From Chrysochromulina parva (Eukaryota; Haptophyta; Prymnesiales; Chrysochromulinaceae), in contig PJAB01001574.1 in NCBI GenBank assembly GCA_002887195.1, forward strand, positions 1 through 13,568: 13,568 nt of DNA, read 5' to 3'. This document shows positions 1 through 8,150 of the stretch, piece by piece (the first letter of the stretch is position 1; each line of letters opens with the position of its first letter). The notes beneath the pieces were generated by a model. That model was given only the letters and a program-made list of their open reading frames with translations. It ran no database searches and was not told the origin of the DNA. The translations under genes were made by a program, and so were the position numbers.

Positions 1-26
1 TGGGGCCCCAAAAACCTTCGGCGGCG

Positions 27-89
27 AAGCGAGATCAGAAAGGGATCGCTTGCCTTGACGGCCCAAGTGAGATCAGGGCGGGATCACTC
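27..89. repeat. Two tandem hairpin units with a compensatory change
   Basis: Two related units, 38 bases apart, lie downstream of the J/PHD gene. Unit one has arms AAGCGA (27-32) and TCGCTT (46-51). Unit two has arms AAGTGA (65-70) and TCACTC (84-89). Both loops are 13 nt and begin GATCAG. The C:G pair of unit one becomes T:A in unit two, so pairing is kept; the outermost pair of unit two is lost (A opposite C). A third small hairpin, AACGTG-AG-CACGTT, follows at 92-105. A perfect 10-bp palindrome TGGGGCCCCA fills 1-10. Function unknown. Confidence 0.5.
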
Positions 90-204
90 GGAACGTGAGC
101 ACGTTGATCACCGGAATGGAGTACGTTCACGCTTTCGACTGTGAATTGTTACATGTAATTTCTGTTCTTCGATTTTCAATCTCCCCCTGGGAAAACGACT
201 TCAT

Positions 205-1761
205 TCAGTCGCCCAGCAGGTCAAGCAGGTCGTCATCGCCGTCACCCGTTGCTGCACCTGTGCTGGTAGCAGCAGCCTCGCCCTCTGCTGGCGGAGGCGG
301 CGCCGGCCCACCAACCTCTTCGTCATCGTCGAGGGCGCCGAGGGCGGCTGCATCGGCCGCTGCACAGGGTTTGCATAGGTAGGTAATCTGCTCGACGGTC
401 GCCTGGCTGTGCCCAGTGCATTCCCCATGGCACCAGCGCTCACACTCGGAGCACTGTGCCCACCACTCAGGCTCATGATCGCTACCGCAAAAGCAGGCGG
501 TGAACTCCTCCTCAGCTGCCGCGGCCGTTGCTGCCTTTCCGTCTGTCGCTGGCCTTGACCAAGCTTTCGACGAGGCCTCTGCCTGCACCTTCGAGCCCTG
601 AGAGGCGTCGCTGCCATCCACTGCCCGGGTCACTTGCTGCGCTGCCTGACGCTTCGCGGCGAGGACTCGGGCCTTGAGCCTCCGCTTGCGCTCTGCCTCC
701 TCCTCGTCGTCTTCCGAGTCGCTTTGGTATTCAAACCAGAGTGGTGGCACCCATGCGTGCTGTGCCTCATCCAATGCAGGGTCGGCGGCTGCTGCTGCTG
801 CTCCTGACCCGCCTTCAGCGTCCGAATCTTCGTTTGGCCCCGCGCCTCGCAGTTGCCGTTCCGCACGCACACCATATTCCTCGATGACGCTGTAGTCGAC
901 GCGCCGCCGCTTCGCATTGCGCCCACTGCGCCTGCTGCCCTCGCCATGGTCCCTTGCGCCAGCGTCCTCAGCCCGTGTCTCCTCCTCCTCCTCGTCGTCG
1001 ATGAAATCGTCAAATTCGTCGTTATGGGCGCGACGCTTCTTCGCACCCAATTTCCTCGAGCCGCCAGCAGCGTTGCCGCCCTTGCCGCTGCTCCTCCTCC
1101 TTCCGGCGGCTTTCTTCTTGCCTGGAGGCGGTATGCCTTCAGGGTGTTCAATCAAATCATCGTCGGAGCCGAGATCGTCGTCCGCAAAACCCGCTCTCGC
1201 ACTGATGGCAAACGATACGTCCTCCTCGTCGTCGTCCTCTTCCTCGCTGCTGCTGTCGTCCTCGTCCTCCTCATCGTCCTCGCGTGGAGCAGGATCCATC
1301 TGCTGAACGGTGGACGGCGCGCTTGGTTTTGGCTTGGATGGCGGTGGCCGTGTCGGCGGTCTTGCTGGATTGCGCACCACGGAGGGCGCTTGGGCCACGC
1401 GCACAGTGAAGTTGAGCTCGCCCTTGCTCAGCTTCGGAGCTTTTGTCGCCGGGGCAGGGGCGACTTGCGCTGGCGCTGGCGCTGGCGCTGTCATTGTGGT
1501 GGTAGTAGCTGTGGTGGCAGCATAGTTAGCGCCACCGGCTTGCGCCTTTGCTAGCAGCGCTTCGAAGGCAGCGCCAACGCGTTGGAAGGCCGTCTTCGCT
1601 TCTTCGAGATGGCACTTGTCCGGGTGCAGCAACTTGCACATCATGCGAAACGATTTGCGAAGCGTGGGCTCATCGGCATTTCGAGGAACGCCGAGGATCT
1701 CGTGCGGCTGCTCGAGTGGGCGCATGGCACGGCCAACCGCCTCTCGCTGCGCCTCTGACAT
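205..1761 (-). CDS. J-domain and PHD-finger protein, probable chromatin-associated co-chaperone
   Basis: A 518-residue protein starting at the ATG at 1761; an in-frame TTG two codons upstream is not a plausible eukaryotic start. Residues about 15-72 form a J domain with the HPD tripeptide at 46-48 in LLHPDKC, the motif that stimulates Hsp70 ATPase. The middle is low complexity: an Ala/Pro/Thr stretch, a long acidic run near residues 160-185, and basic clusters such as KKRRAHND and NAKRRRVDY that look like nuclear localisation signals. Residues about 420-466 form a complete C4HC3 PHD finger: Cys 423, 425, 437, 440, His 445, Cys 448, 463, 466. Trp 444 just before the zinc-binding His is the position often used in histone H3K4me recognition. 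The tail is acidic and ends DLLDLLGD. No intron is needed. J plus PHD in one chain suggests Hsp70 recruitment to chromatin; that role is inferred. The domain calls are firm, the function is not. Confidence 0.87.
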   Translation of the reverse strand: MSEAQREAVGRAMRPLEQPHEILGVPRNADEPTLRKSFRMMCKLLHPDKCHLEEAKTAFQRVGAAFEALLAKAQAGGANYAATTATTTTMTAPAPAPAQVAPAPATKAPKLSKGELNFTVRVAQAPSVVRNPARPPTRPPPSKPKPSAPSTVQQMDPAPREDDEEDEDDSSSEEEDDDEEDVSFAISARAGFADDDLGSDDDLIEHPEGIPPPGKKKAAGRRRSSGKGGNAAGGSRKLGAKKRRAHNDEFDDFIDDEEEEETRAEDAGARDHGEGSRRSGRNAKRRRVDYSVIEEYGVRAERQLRGAGPNEDSDAEGGSGAAAAAADPALDEAQHAWVPPLWFEYQSDSEDDEEEAERKRRLKARVLAAKRQAAQQVTRAVDGSDASQGSKVQAEASSKAWSRPATDGKAATAAAAEEEFTACFCGSDHEPEWWAQCSECERWCHGECTGHSQATVEQITYLCKPCAAADAAALGALDDDEEVGGPAPPPPAEGEAAATSTGAATGDGDDDLLDLLGD

Positions 1762-2250
1762 GGACAAAAACTTGTTGACGAAGTCGACGACCGCGGCGGC
1801 TCGCGGTCTGAATTTGGCGCAATGTTGCTGCTGTGGTGTCGAATTCTAAACATTGGCTGTGAAACACACAACTGACCCCCGAGCACGAGGGCCGCTATCG
1901 CAATGGACGGAGGCGTGGCCGACACAGCCTGCTATTACTCAGGCCGTTAATCGGCGGGGAGCGGGGAAGGAGGCGATTTTTAGGGGGAGGACGAAGGCTC
2001 AAGGCACAAAGCAGATCTCCCCAACGGAGCCCTTACTATCGCGTGTCGCGTTTGCGCGCCGCGCCCGCGCGCGTGCGAAGCGTTATGTGACGGTCCGGCC
2101 CATTTTGATGGTCGCCCACACCACACGCACGCGGTGGTGGCTGGTGCCACATCGGTCCGGTCCGGCCGGCAGACCGCGCGCGTGTGGGTTGAGGGCAATG
2201 TGTGTGTCTTGTGTCTTGAAGAGTGCACAGTTTGAACGCGCGGTGAACGC
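1762..2250. other. Gene-free spacer: promoter side of J/PHD gene and 3' side of LRR gene
   Basis: The stretch is bounded by the ATG of the J/PHD gene and the stop of the LRR gene, both on the minus strand. It must hold the J/PHD promoter and the LRR 3' UTR. It contains one copy of the 29-bp element at 1835-1863 and a very GC-rich stretch of alternating CG near 2050-2080. No convincing TATA box was seen. Open frames here begin at non-ATG codons, have simple composition and show no recognisable domain. Confidence 0.6.
1835..1863 (-). promoter_or_regulatory. 29-bp conserved element containing CCAAT, copy 1
   Basis: Read on the minus strand, this begins TTCACAGCCAATG and ends GAATTCGACACC. It lies 73 bases upstream of the J/PHD start codon. 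An identical 29-base sequence occurs on the plus strand at 13255-13283, while flanks on both sides differ. The exact match with diverged flanks points to a functional element, perhaps a promoter or 5' UTR motif with a CCAAT box. A dispersed repeat remnant is the alternative. Confidence 0.55.
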
Positions 2251-4674
2251 CTATGCTACGACCCGGTCTAGGGCTTCGTAGGAGTCCTCGGAGTCCTCGT
2301 CGTCAGTGTGCGCGTAGGCCGGTGGGACTAAGCGCATGTGCTCGGTCGCAAGTCGTCGAGCTCGCATGAAGTCTTTGGGGAGGATCTCCTTAGGCTGGAA
2401 GACGCCGCGGATCCGTACCGCTACGCCATTTGCTCCATCAGCAGCTTCGGGGAGCGGAGTCAGCCCATCCCGTGGGCGATGCGGTGGTGAGCGCACATCG
2501 TGCACACCAGGCTTCGGCTTGGCAGATCCGACGGTGTCCACCAGGTCACGCAACGCCCCATCGCCCAGCTGATTGTGCTGTAGGAGTAGTCGGCGCAGAA
2601 GTGGCATTTCGCCTTTGGCGATCGCTGCAACAAGTGGGGCCACAGCTGTTATACCGTTGCGGACGAGCCCAAGCTCTTCGAGCGCAGGTAGCGCCCCATC
2701 TCCCAAGGGGCCTGCGAGCGCTGCCACTCCTGCGTCGCCAAGCTGATTGCCATCAAAGCTGAGGAGGGTGAGCGCAGACAGTCGTTGGCCGCCGGTGATA
2801 GCTTCGGCGAATGCGCGCGCACCAACTGCGCCGATGCGGTTTTCGCTCAATCGCATCACGCGCAGCGATGAGAGCGCACCGCTCTTCACAGCCGCGCCGA
2901 GCGACTGCATCGCTGGGTCGCCAAGCTTGTTGAGTGAGAGGTTGAGTTCGCGCAGCTGTGGCATTGAGGCGCCGGCCAGCGCGCCTGCGACACTGCTCGC
3001 ACCCTCGTCGCCAAGACTCTTCTTGCTCAGATTGAGCGCTCTCCCACGAAGGTCTATGTTGCAGCCACCGTGTAGGACCACACGTGACACCGCCCCGCTA
3101 CGGCAGGCACGGCACGCTATGGTAGTGAACGCAAAGGCAAGCTGCACAGAGCTTGTGGCGTTGATAAGGCCACGAATGTCCAAGATGTTGCGTGAGGCGA
3201 CGGCCGTACGCAACCAACGCGCATCCAGTCGGTCGAATGCGCCTACCCGAAGCTCCTGTAGATGCTCGAGCTTCAAGATCGCATCGGCAGCTACCCTCAG
3301 GCGAGTGACTGGCTCGTGCGCAAGCAGCTGGCCCCAGCGCAGCCCTCGCAGCCATGGTGATAAAGCAGAGCGAAGGCGCTTCTTGCAGCACGCGAGGGCT
3401 AGTGCTGAAACGAGATCGCCGTACCCAGCTGCAAAACAAAGTGATTTGTCGAATTCAACAGCCAGCCAGCACTTGCCCATCTGTGGCTCATAGTACTTAC
3501 CCATCTTTGGCTCATCGGCTAGGCTGGCTGTGGCTGGTGGCACTGCTGCAGTTGCAGGCGCAGCCCAAGGAAGTGCAGTCAGCCACGCGGAAGTGCCATC
3601 AGTTGGTGGCTGCTCGACATTGCTCTCAGATGATGGGACTTCCGCAGTTGCAGGCGCCGCCCAAGAATCGACTGCGGTTGCCCAGAAGCCAAAGAACCCT
3701 TTACTCTCGAAGGGTGCTGCTGCCACAGGCGCATCGACTGTCTCTGCGTGGTTGGGTATGCCCAACGGAGCAGCCCGTCGTTCGCCCTCGAATTCTGACG
3801 GGGCCGCCGCAGGAGCTGACGCTGCAGCTGGCTCGCTCGACGCGCCGACCCAAGCCGACGGGACGTGGATGTCATCCAAGACGGCTGAGAAGACCGCCCT
3901 AGGATTTGTAATCCACCAAAAGACCATGCTAGCAGTCGAGACGAAAGTGCTTTGGTTCACCTTGGGCTTGCCACCGTGAGCACCTGCCTCTTTCTGCTGC
4001 CTCCCAAGGGTCAGAGCTGTGGCTGGTGACGACGACCGAGTAGCCTCTTCGATGTGGGCGCTGATGATCTGCAAAGCCTTAGAGGACGGCAGGGGACGGA
4101 GCGTGTTTGGAGGTGTCGTTCGTTGAGCTGGCTGAGTCACGTTCTCCGAAGACTGGTCTGTCAACTGTCGGCGAGATGCTGTTGGCTTTGAATATGCTCC
4201 CTGAAGCACGCCTTGCTGGACAGCAAGTGATTCCGAAAATCGCACGGTATGCGCTCTTGACGGTGCTGGCAGTGGAGCCGGTTCTGGTAGGTGCATCGCA
4301 GATGTTGGGGCAGGAGTGTCGGGAGCAGGAGTATCGACTGCAGGTGACACAGCTGTTGACTGAGCGAGAGTGCGCACCTCCTCCTCCTCCACCTCCATCT
4401 GATAGCGCTCGAGCGACTCGAGCTCGGCTATTTTGAGCAGGTGGCCGCCATTCATCTTCCGCAGCAGCTCGTCAAGATCGGGCGTCTCCGTTGCATACGG
4501 AACTGAGAGGCCCTTGGCCAATCCCGCCTGCTTGTTTAGCTGTGGTGGAGTCACGGTTTTCCACGATTCGACAGGTTGATCTGACTGGAACGAGGTGGAG
4601 TCTGATCGTGTGTGCATAGTGTGCTGGTCTTTAAGCCATCGTTTTATAGAGTCTTCGAGAGCGTAGCACAGCAT
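2251..4674 (-). CDS. Leucine-rich-repeat protein, ribonuclease-inhibitor type, with long low-complexity front half
   Basis: An 807-residue frame starting at the ATG at 4674 (a second Met is residue 20). Residues 547-716 hold about six leucine-rich repeats of 28-31 residues with the L..L.L..N.LGD.G pattern, for example LNLSLNKLGD and LLSFDGNQLGDAG, typical of RI/NLR-type LRRs that form a curved protein-binding surface. Residues 1-350 are rich in Pro, Ala, Ser and Thr with no recognised domain. An imperfect 32-residue tandem repeat begins at WAAPATAEVP (near residue 337) and recurs as WAAPATAAVP (near 369). Residues about 430-540 resemble degenerate LRR or capping helices. The C-terminal 90 residues are charged and end in an acidic stretch. 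No signal peptide or membrane segment is evident. A 72-nt segment at 3429-3500 has intron-like borders, so the mature protein may be 783 residues. LRR identity is secure; the partner and role are unknown. Confidence 0.8.
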   Translation of the reverse strand: MLCYALEDSIKRWLKDQHTMHTRSDSTSFQSDQPVESWKTVTPPQLNKQAGLAKGLSVPYATETPDLDELLRKMNGGHLLKIAELESLERYQMEVEEEEVRTLAQSTAVSPAVDTPAPDTPAPTSAMHLPEPAPLPAPSRAHTVRFSESLAVQQGVLQGAYSKPTASRRQLTDQSSENVTQPAQRTTPPNTLRPLPSSKALQIISAHIEEATRSSSPATALTLGRQQKEAGAHGGKPKVNQSTFVSTASMVFWWITNPRAVFSAVLDDIHVPSAWVGASSEPAAASAPAAAPSEFEGERRAAPLGIPNHAETVDAPVAAAPFESKGFFGFWATAVDSWAAPATAEVPSSESNVEQPPTDGTSAWLTALPWAAPATAAVPPATASLADEPKMGKYYEPQMGKCWLAVEFDKSLCFAAGYGDLVSALALACCKKRLRSALSPWLRGLRWGQLLAHEPVTRLRVAADAILKLEHLQELRVGAFDRLDARWLRTAVASRNILDIRGLINATSSVQLAFAFTTIACRACRSGAVSRVVLHGGCNIDLRGRALNLSKKSLGDEGASSVAGALAGASMPQLRELNLSLNKLGDPAMQSLGAAVKSGALSSLRVMRLSENRIGAVGARAFAEAITGGQRLSALTLLSFDGNQLGDAGVAALAGPLGDGALPALEELGLVRNGITAVAPLVAAIAKGEMPLLRRLLLQHNQLGDGALRDLVDTVGSAKPKPGVHDVRSPPHRPRDGLTPLPEAADGANGVAVRIRGVFQPKEILPKDFMRARRLATEHMRLVPPAYAHTDDEDSEDSYEALDRVVA
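3429..3500 (-). other. Candidate 72-nt phase-1 intron inside the LRR gene
   Basis: On the minus strand the segment opens with GTAAGTAC after ATGG, a near-ideal 5' splice site. It closes with TTTGTTTTGCAG, a pyrimidine-rich 3' splice site, before CTGGGTACGG. It is 72 nt, a multiple of three without stops, so both the spliced and unspliced messages stay in frame. Splicing would remove residues 392-415 and join ATGG to CTGGG. It may be a constitutive intron, an alternatively retained one, or plain coding sequence. Confidence 0.45.
3466..3513 (-). repeat. Tandem 24-bp duplication spanning the candidate splice donor
   Basis: Two adjacent 24-base units (3513-3490 and 3489-3466 on the minus strand) agree at 19 of 24 positions and encode EPKMGKYY and EPQMGKCW. 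The first unit carries GGTAAGT, the second GGCAAGT. The duplication therefore copied a possible splice donor, one copy being GT type and the other GC type. Confidence 0.75.
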
Positions 4675-5002
4675 GCCCTGGACTGTGCGTCCGCACTACG
4701 GCCACTCAGTTTGGACGAGCGCATTGGTGCCGAGCTATGCCAACACGAGCGGATGCGACCGGGATGCGGGCTTACCAAAGGCCAAATTGATAGAGTTTTT
4801 CCTGCAATGTCAGTCCGTCAGTTTCGTCGCGGTCCCCCCCTCACCACGCTTCTCCTTTTCTAGGAAAAGGTGGAAGTCGACCCCCACGGGATGTGGTCAA
4901 CTGCGAGTTTGTCACTGAGCGTCTGCGGGTGCCGCGGGCTCGAACTAAAATCTAACGTAAAATCAGAACAACAAGACCAATTGCCGAAGACCGACCGAAG
5001 TG

Positions 5003-5062
5003 CGAAGAACCCGTACCCGAACCACTCTTCTTCTCGCCTCTTCTTCGAAGAACCCGTACCCG
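5003..5062 (+). repeat. 17-bp direct repeat around a palindrome
   Basis: CGAAGAACCCGTACCCG occurs at 5003-5019 and again at 5046-5062, 43 bases apart. The second copy overlaps the perfect 12-bp palindrome TTCTTCGAAGAA at 5041-5052. This could be a local duplication in the upstream region of the LRR gene; no function can be assigned. Confidence 0.6.
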
Positions 5063-5687
5063 TAACTACCGAACATCAAGTACATGACCCCCCAGCAGGG
5101 CGCCAAGGCCTTGCGCCAAGGCAGGGCTGACCCCGCCTGCCCGCCGTCGCTGCGAGCCGGCGCGCCGGCCGCCGGGACGATAGGCTATCGACGATACAAT
5201 TCTCGAGTCGTCTGGGATCGGCATGTCGTGGCTGCCTTAGATCGGAAGGGGGCGACTTAAGTCTGGGCCTACTTGAGTCGGTGGACGGTGCACTGGTCGA
5301 CTTGACGACGGCGGCGGGCGGGGGCGGCGCCGCGGGCCCGGGCGTGCGTCGGGGCACGGCGCTCCGGGCGGGGCGGCGGCGACCGGCGAGAGAAAGGAGC
5401 GAGATCAGACTCAGGCACCTCAGCAGAGACGCGCTTCCGCTTGCATTGTTGACGCGTCGTGAGGAGCTGGTCGTGTTTGAAGAAGTTGCGACCTCGCGGG
5501 AGCTCACGCCGCACGGGCCCCCCTCGCCCCCTGTCACTTCGACTCGACCGGACTACCTCCGTATCTACCGTTCTGCGCGGTCTGAGCACACGCCCTTTCG
5601 ACTGCCCTTGCTCGCTTGCCCTCGCGCTGTGGACCGGTCCCGGTCCGACAGACCCCACAGCGCGCGGGTGAGGTTGGTCAGTCTGCA

Positions 5688-5713
5688 TCTCTCTCTCTCT
5701 CTCTCTCTCTCTC
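5688..5713 (+). repeat. (TC)13 microsatellite
   Basis: A perfect dinucleotide tract of 13 TC units is followed by pyrimidine-rich sequence. There, CTCTCAGACTCTC occurs twice (5709-5721 and 5727-5739). Read on the minus strand it is a purine (GA) tract starting about 40 bases beyond the SEL1L stop codon, so it probably lies in the SEL1L 3' UTR. Confidence 0.9.
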
Positions 5714-5751
5714 AGACTCTCCTCTTCTCTCAGACTCTCTTTTTTCCCCGG

Positions 5752-8150
5752 CTAAGTCGTGTGCAGTTGCTGTCGTTGCCTCAGGACCAGGACGATCCCG
5801 AGCAGCACGCAGAGCAGCAAGATGAGCAGCGAATCGCTCTCGAGGCCTGCTGTCGCCGTGCGCAGCTGTTCCAAAGAGGCGCCACCCAGGAAGGAGCCAA
5901 AGTACACATACGGGTCGCCCAGCTTACCGCCGGTGCGCTCCTCCCACCACCGCAGTACATACAGCTCAAGCATCGCGAGCTGCACGGGCGCCCACGCCTC
6001 CGCGGCCGTCTCCATCGCCACGTCATAGTGCCGTTTGGCGAGGTGATAGTCGCGCGTCAGCCCGAGGCCGTGTGCATACATGTACGCGAGGTTGAACATC
6101 CCGTGTGCGCTGCGCGCCTCGCTCGCAGCACGGTAGTGGCTCACCGCCGCCTCGAGGTCACGCTCGGTGCCGTAGCCGTAGAACTTGTAATCCCCGAGCT
6201 TCAGCTCAGCCTCGATGTTGCCCTGCTGCGCAGCTAGCCGATACATGTGCAGAGCACGCGCCGCGATCTCCTCCCCCACCATCCCGTGGAGTGGCGTGTG
6301 TGGCGTGTGCATGTAGTGCTGGTCGAGGAGGAAGGCGACATTGGCCTGCGCGAGCTCGAAGCCGCCCTCCGCGAGCGTGGCGTACAGCTGTAGCGGCAGC
6401 TCGGCGTCGCTCGTCTGGAGCGCCGCGTGCGCCTCCTCCAACTGCGCACCCCACGGCCCCCGCTCGGCCACGGCCTTCAGGAACTGGACGCTGACTGGGC
6501 ACGAGCGCGGCGCACCGAGCCCGTTGAGGTGCATCTGCGCCAAATTATAGAGGGCGAGCGTGTGCCCCTGGTGCGCCGCGAGCGTGAAGTAGTGCAGCGC
6601 CTTGTCGTACGCCTTCTTGAGGCCCATGCCACCGATGTGCATGGCGCCCAGATTGAACTGCGCGTCGGCATTGCCGCGCTCTGCGGCCGCCTTGAAGTAC
6701 TCGGCCGCCTTTTTATAGTTGCGATCGACGCCGTAGCCATGCATGAACATGTAGCCCAGCCCATTCTGCGAGGCAGGGTGGTCCTTGGCGGCGCCCTTGC
6801 GAAAGTATTCAAGGGCCGTCACGTTGTTCTGCTCCACCCCGAGGCCGTTAGCGTACATATGGCCGAGCTGCGCAAAGGCGGAGGGCTCGCCTGCGCCCGC
6901 GGCCTTGCTGTAGTACCCAAAGGCTTTCGCAACGTCCGCAGGCAGCCCGCGCGCGCCGTGGAAGTGAAGATGTCCTAGTGTGAGCTGGGCATCCACGGAG
7001 CCCTTCAGAGCGCTGTGCTCATAGTACTGCAGCACGTCGTCGTCGGCGCTTCTCTTGGCCACTCCTTTAGGATTGTCAACGGTCAGCCGCACCTGCGCAA
7101 GCGGCAGCAGCGGGCACGGCCGGGCGCGCGGTCGAAAGAGGGCGGATGAGGGGGGGGGAACGATCGCAGCGGCGCCGGCAGACACGAGGGGCAGGCAGGG
7201 GCTAGCGAGGGAGCGCGTGGGGGGTGGCGGCCGCCAGGCGGATCGCAGCATCAGGACTCGAAGGCAGTCGCGGCGGCGATGTGCACTCGAAGGACGATGT
7301 GCCGACGCACCTTCTCGATCGTCCCTCCTGACTGGTGGCGCTGCGCGTTCGCGACCACCTTCTCCGCCACCGGCGTATAGTACAGCAGGCTCTTGTGGCA
7401 CGCCTTGGTGGCCGCCACCCCGAGGAGGTGGCGGTACCCCATGGCGAGTTGCGCGTGGATGTCGCCACCCTCGGCCGCAAAGTACATGTACGTCGCGGCG
7501 AGCGGCGCGTCGCGCGGCGCACCGAAGCCCGTCGAGTGCAGCACGCCGAGGATCGACTGCGACTCGGTGTCGCCCAGCTCCGCTGCGTGTTCGTAGTGCC
7601 TCACTGCCACGGCAGCGTCGGCCGTGACGCCCTCGCCGCGCAGGTGCATGTGCCCCAGCTCACGCATCGCGGCAGCGCTCGTGTCTGACGGCACCGCATG
7701 ATTGCCAACGGCGCCGGCGAGTGCCTCGAGCACTGGCAGTGCCTTCCACGGCTGCTTGCGAGAGCCCGCCACGCCACTGCGCAGCTTCAGGGCCTCCTCT
7801 AAGAGAGCGCTCGCGTTGGCAACGTTCACGTCCGACATGAGCTGCTGCAATCGTTCCCACGCAGCCTCGGCCGAGGGTGGTGCATCGGCGTCACCCTGGG
7901 GCTGCGGAGACGCCGACGCACCCTCCGCTGAGGCCGCGACCACGGATGCTGCTAGCACAGCTTCGGCGGCGGGTCCTGGGTCGACCGTCTCTGTGCTACT
8001 GCTATCAACACTGCTGCTGCCGCTGCTGCCGCTGCTGCCGCTGCTGCCGCTGCTGCCGCTGCTGTCGCTTCTGCCGCTACCGCTGCTGCTTCTGCACAAG
8101 GCCAAGGTGATCGCCAGCCAGAGCGCGAGGCCGCCATGCCATCGTGGCAT
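5752..8150 (-). CDS. SEL1L: SEL1L/HRD3-type ERAD substrate receptor, two exons (8150-7311 and 7092-5752)
   Basis: Two overlapping frames are one gene. Exon 1 gives 280 residues ending TIEK, exon 2 adds 446 beginning VRLTVDN, for a 726-residue protein close to the family's usual length. Residues 1-20 are a signal peptide (hydrophobic LALWLAITLALC), followed by a Gly/Ser linker. About ten Sel1 (TPR-like) repeats follow, with the A...LG.M...G.GV pattern, for example LGHMYANGLGVEQNN and FNLAYMYAHGLGL. Family hallmarks include DDDVLQYYEHSALKGSVDAQ after the junction, EGGFELAQANVAFLLDQ, and KLGDYKFYGYGTERD. Residues about 701-717 (SLLILLLCVLLGIVLVL) form a C-terminal membrane anchor with a nine-residue cytosolic tail. 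SEL1L/HRD3 holds misfolded glycoproteins on the lumenal side of the ER and partners the HRD1 ubiquitin ligase. The gene is divergent from the EF-hand gene at 8419. Orthology is near certain; the exact start rests on the signal peptide. Confidence 0.95.
7093..7310 (-). other. 218-nt GT-AG intron of SEL1L, phase 0
   Basis: The donor reads GAGAAG|GTGCGT and the acceptor TTGCGCAG|GTGCGG on the minus strand. Exon 1 without the intron would run 19 more codons to a stop with non-conserved sequence, while exon 2 upstream of 7092 reads as Arg/Pro-rich noise. Removing the intron restores continuous SEL1L homology (TIEK-VRLTVDN). A run of C residues and pyrimidine-rich sequence precede the acceptor. Confidence 0.92.
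8013..8066 (-). repeat. 9-bp minisatellite coding for a (GSS)n linker in SEL1L
   Basis: Five perfect copies of GCTGCTGCC (plus strand) and a sixth with one change encode Gly-Ser-Ser repeats just after the signal peptide. Such coding repeats readily change length, so this part of the protein is likely polymorphic between strains. Confidence 0.9.

Larger units (their letters stand above)
4675..5751. other. Gene-free spacer of about 1.1 kb
   Basis: The spacer lies between the start of the LRR gene and the stop of SEL1L, both minus strand, so it holds the LRR promoter/5' UTR and the SEL1L 3' UTR. Frames on both strands are short or start at non-ATG codons, are rich in Arg, Ser and Pro, and show no domain. 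Visible structure: the 17-bp direct repeat at 5003-5062, the palindrome TTCTTCGAAGAA at 5041-5052, very GC-rich sequence near 5280-5390, and a pyrimidine-rich tract at 5688-5745. An unrecognised upstream exon of the LRR gene cannot be excluded. Confidence 0.6.

Noticed and set aside
149..158. TTACATGTAA as a TGTAA-type polyadenylation signal for the J/PHD gene
   Set aside because: It sits about 50 bases after the stop, but the other genes here lack a matching TGTAA at similar distance, so the signal is not supported.
205..1767. Start of the J/PHD protein at 1767
   Set aside because: That codon is TTG; the first in-frame ATG is at 1761 and is the credible eukaryotic start.
1853..2281. 142-codon plus-strand open frame in the spacer
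   Set aside because: It begins at TTG rather than ATG, has biased Arg/Ala composition and no recognisable motif.
5281..6237. 318-codon plus-strand open frame across the TC tract and SEL1L exon 2
   Set aside because: Much of it mirrors the SEL1L coding strand, the rest is simple-sequence Ser/Leu/Arg; no domain.
7093..7401. Upstream part of the second SEL1L frame as a separate N terminus
   Set aside because: It reads as Arg/Pro-rich noise overlapping exon 1 and the intron; splicing at 7311/7092 gives the conserved protein instead.
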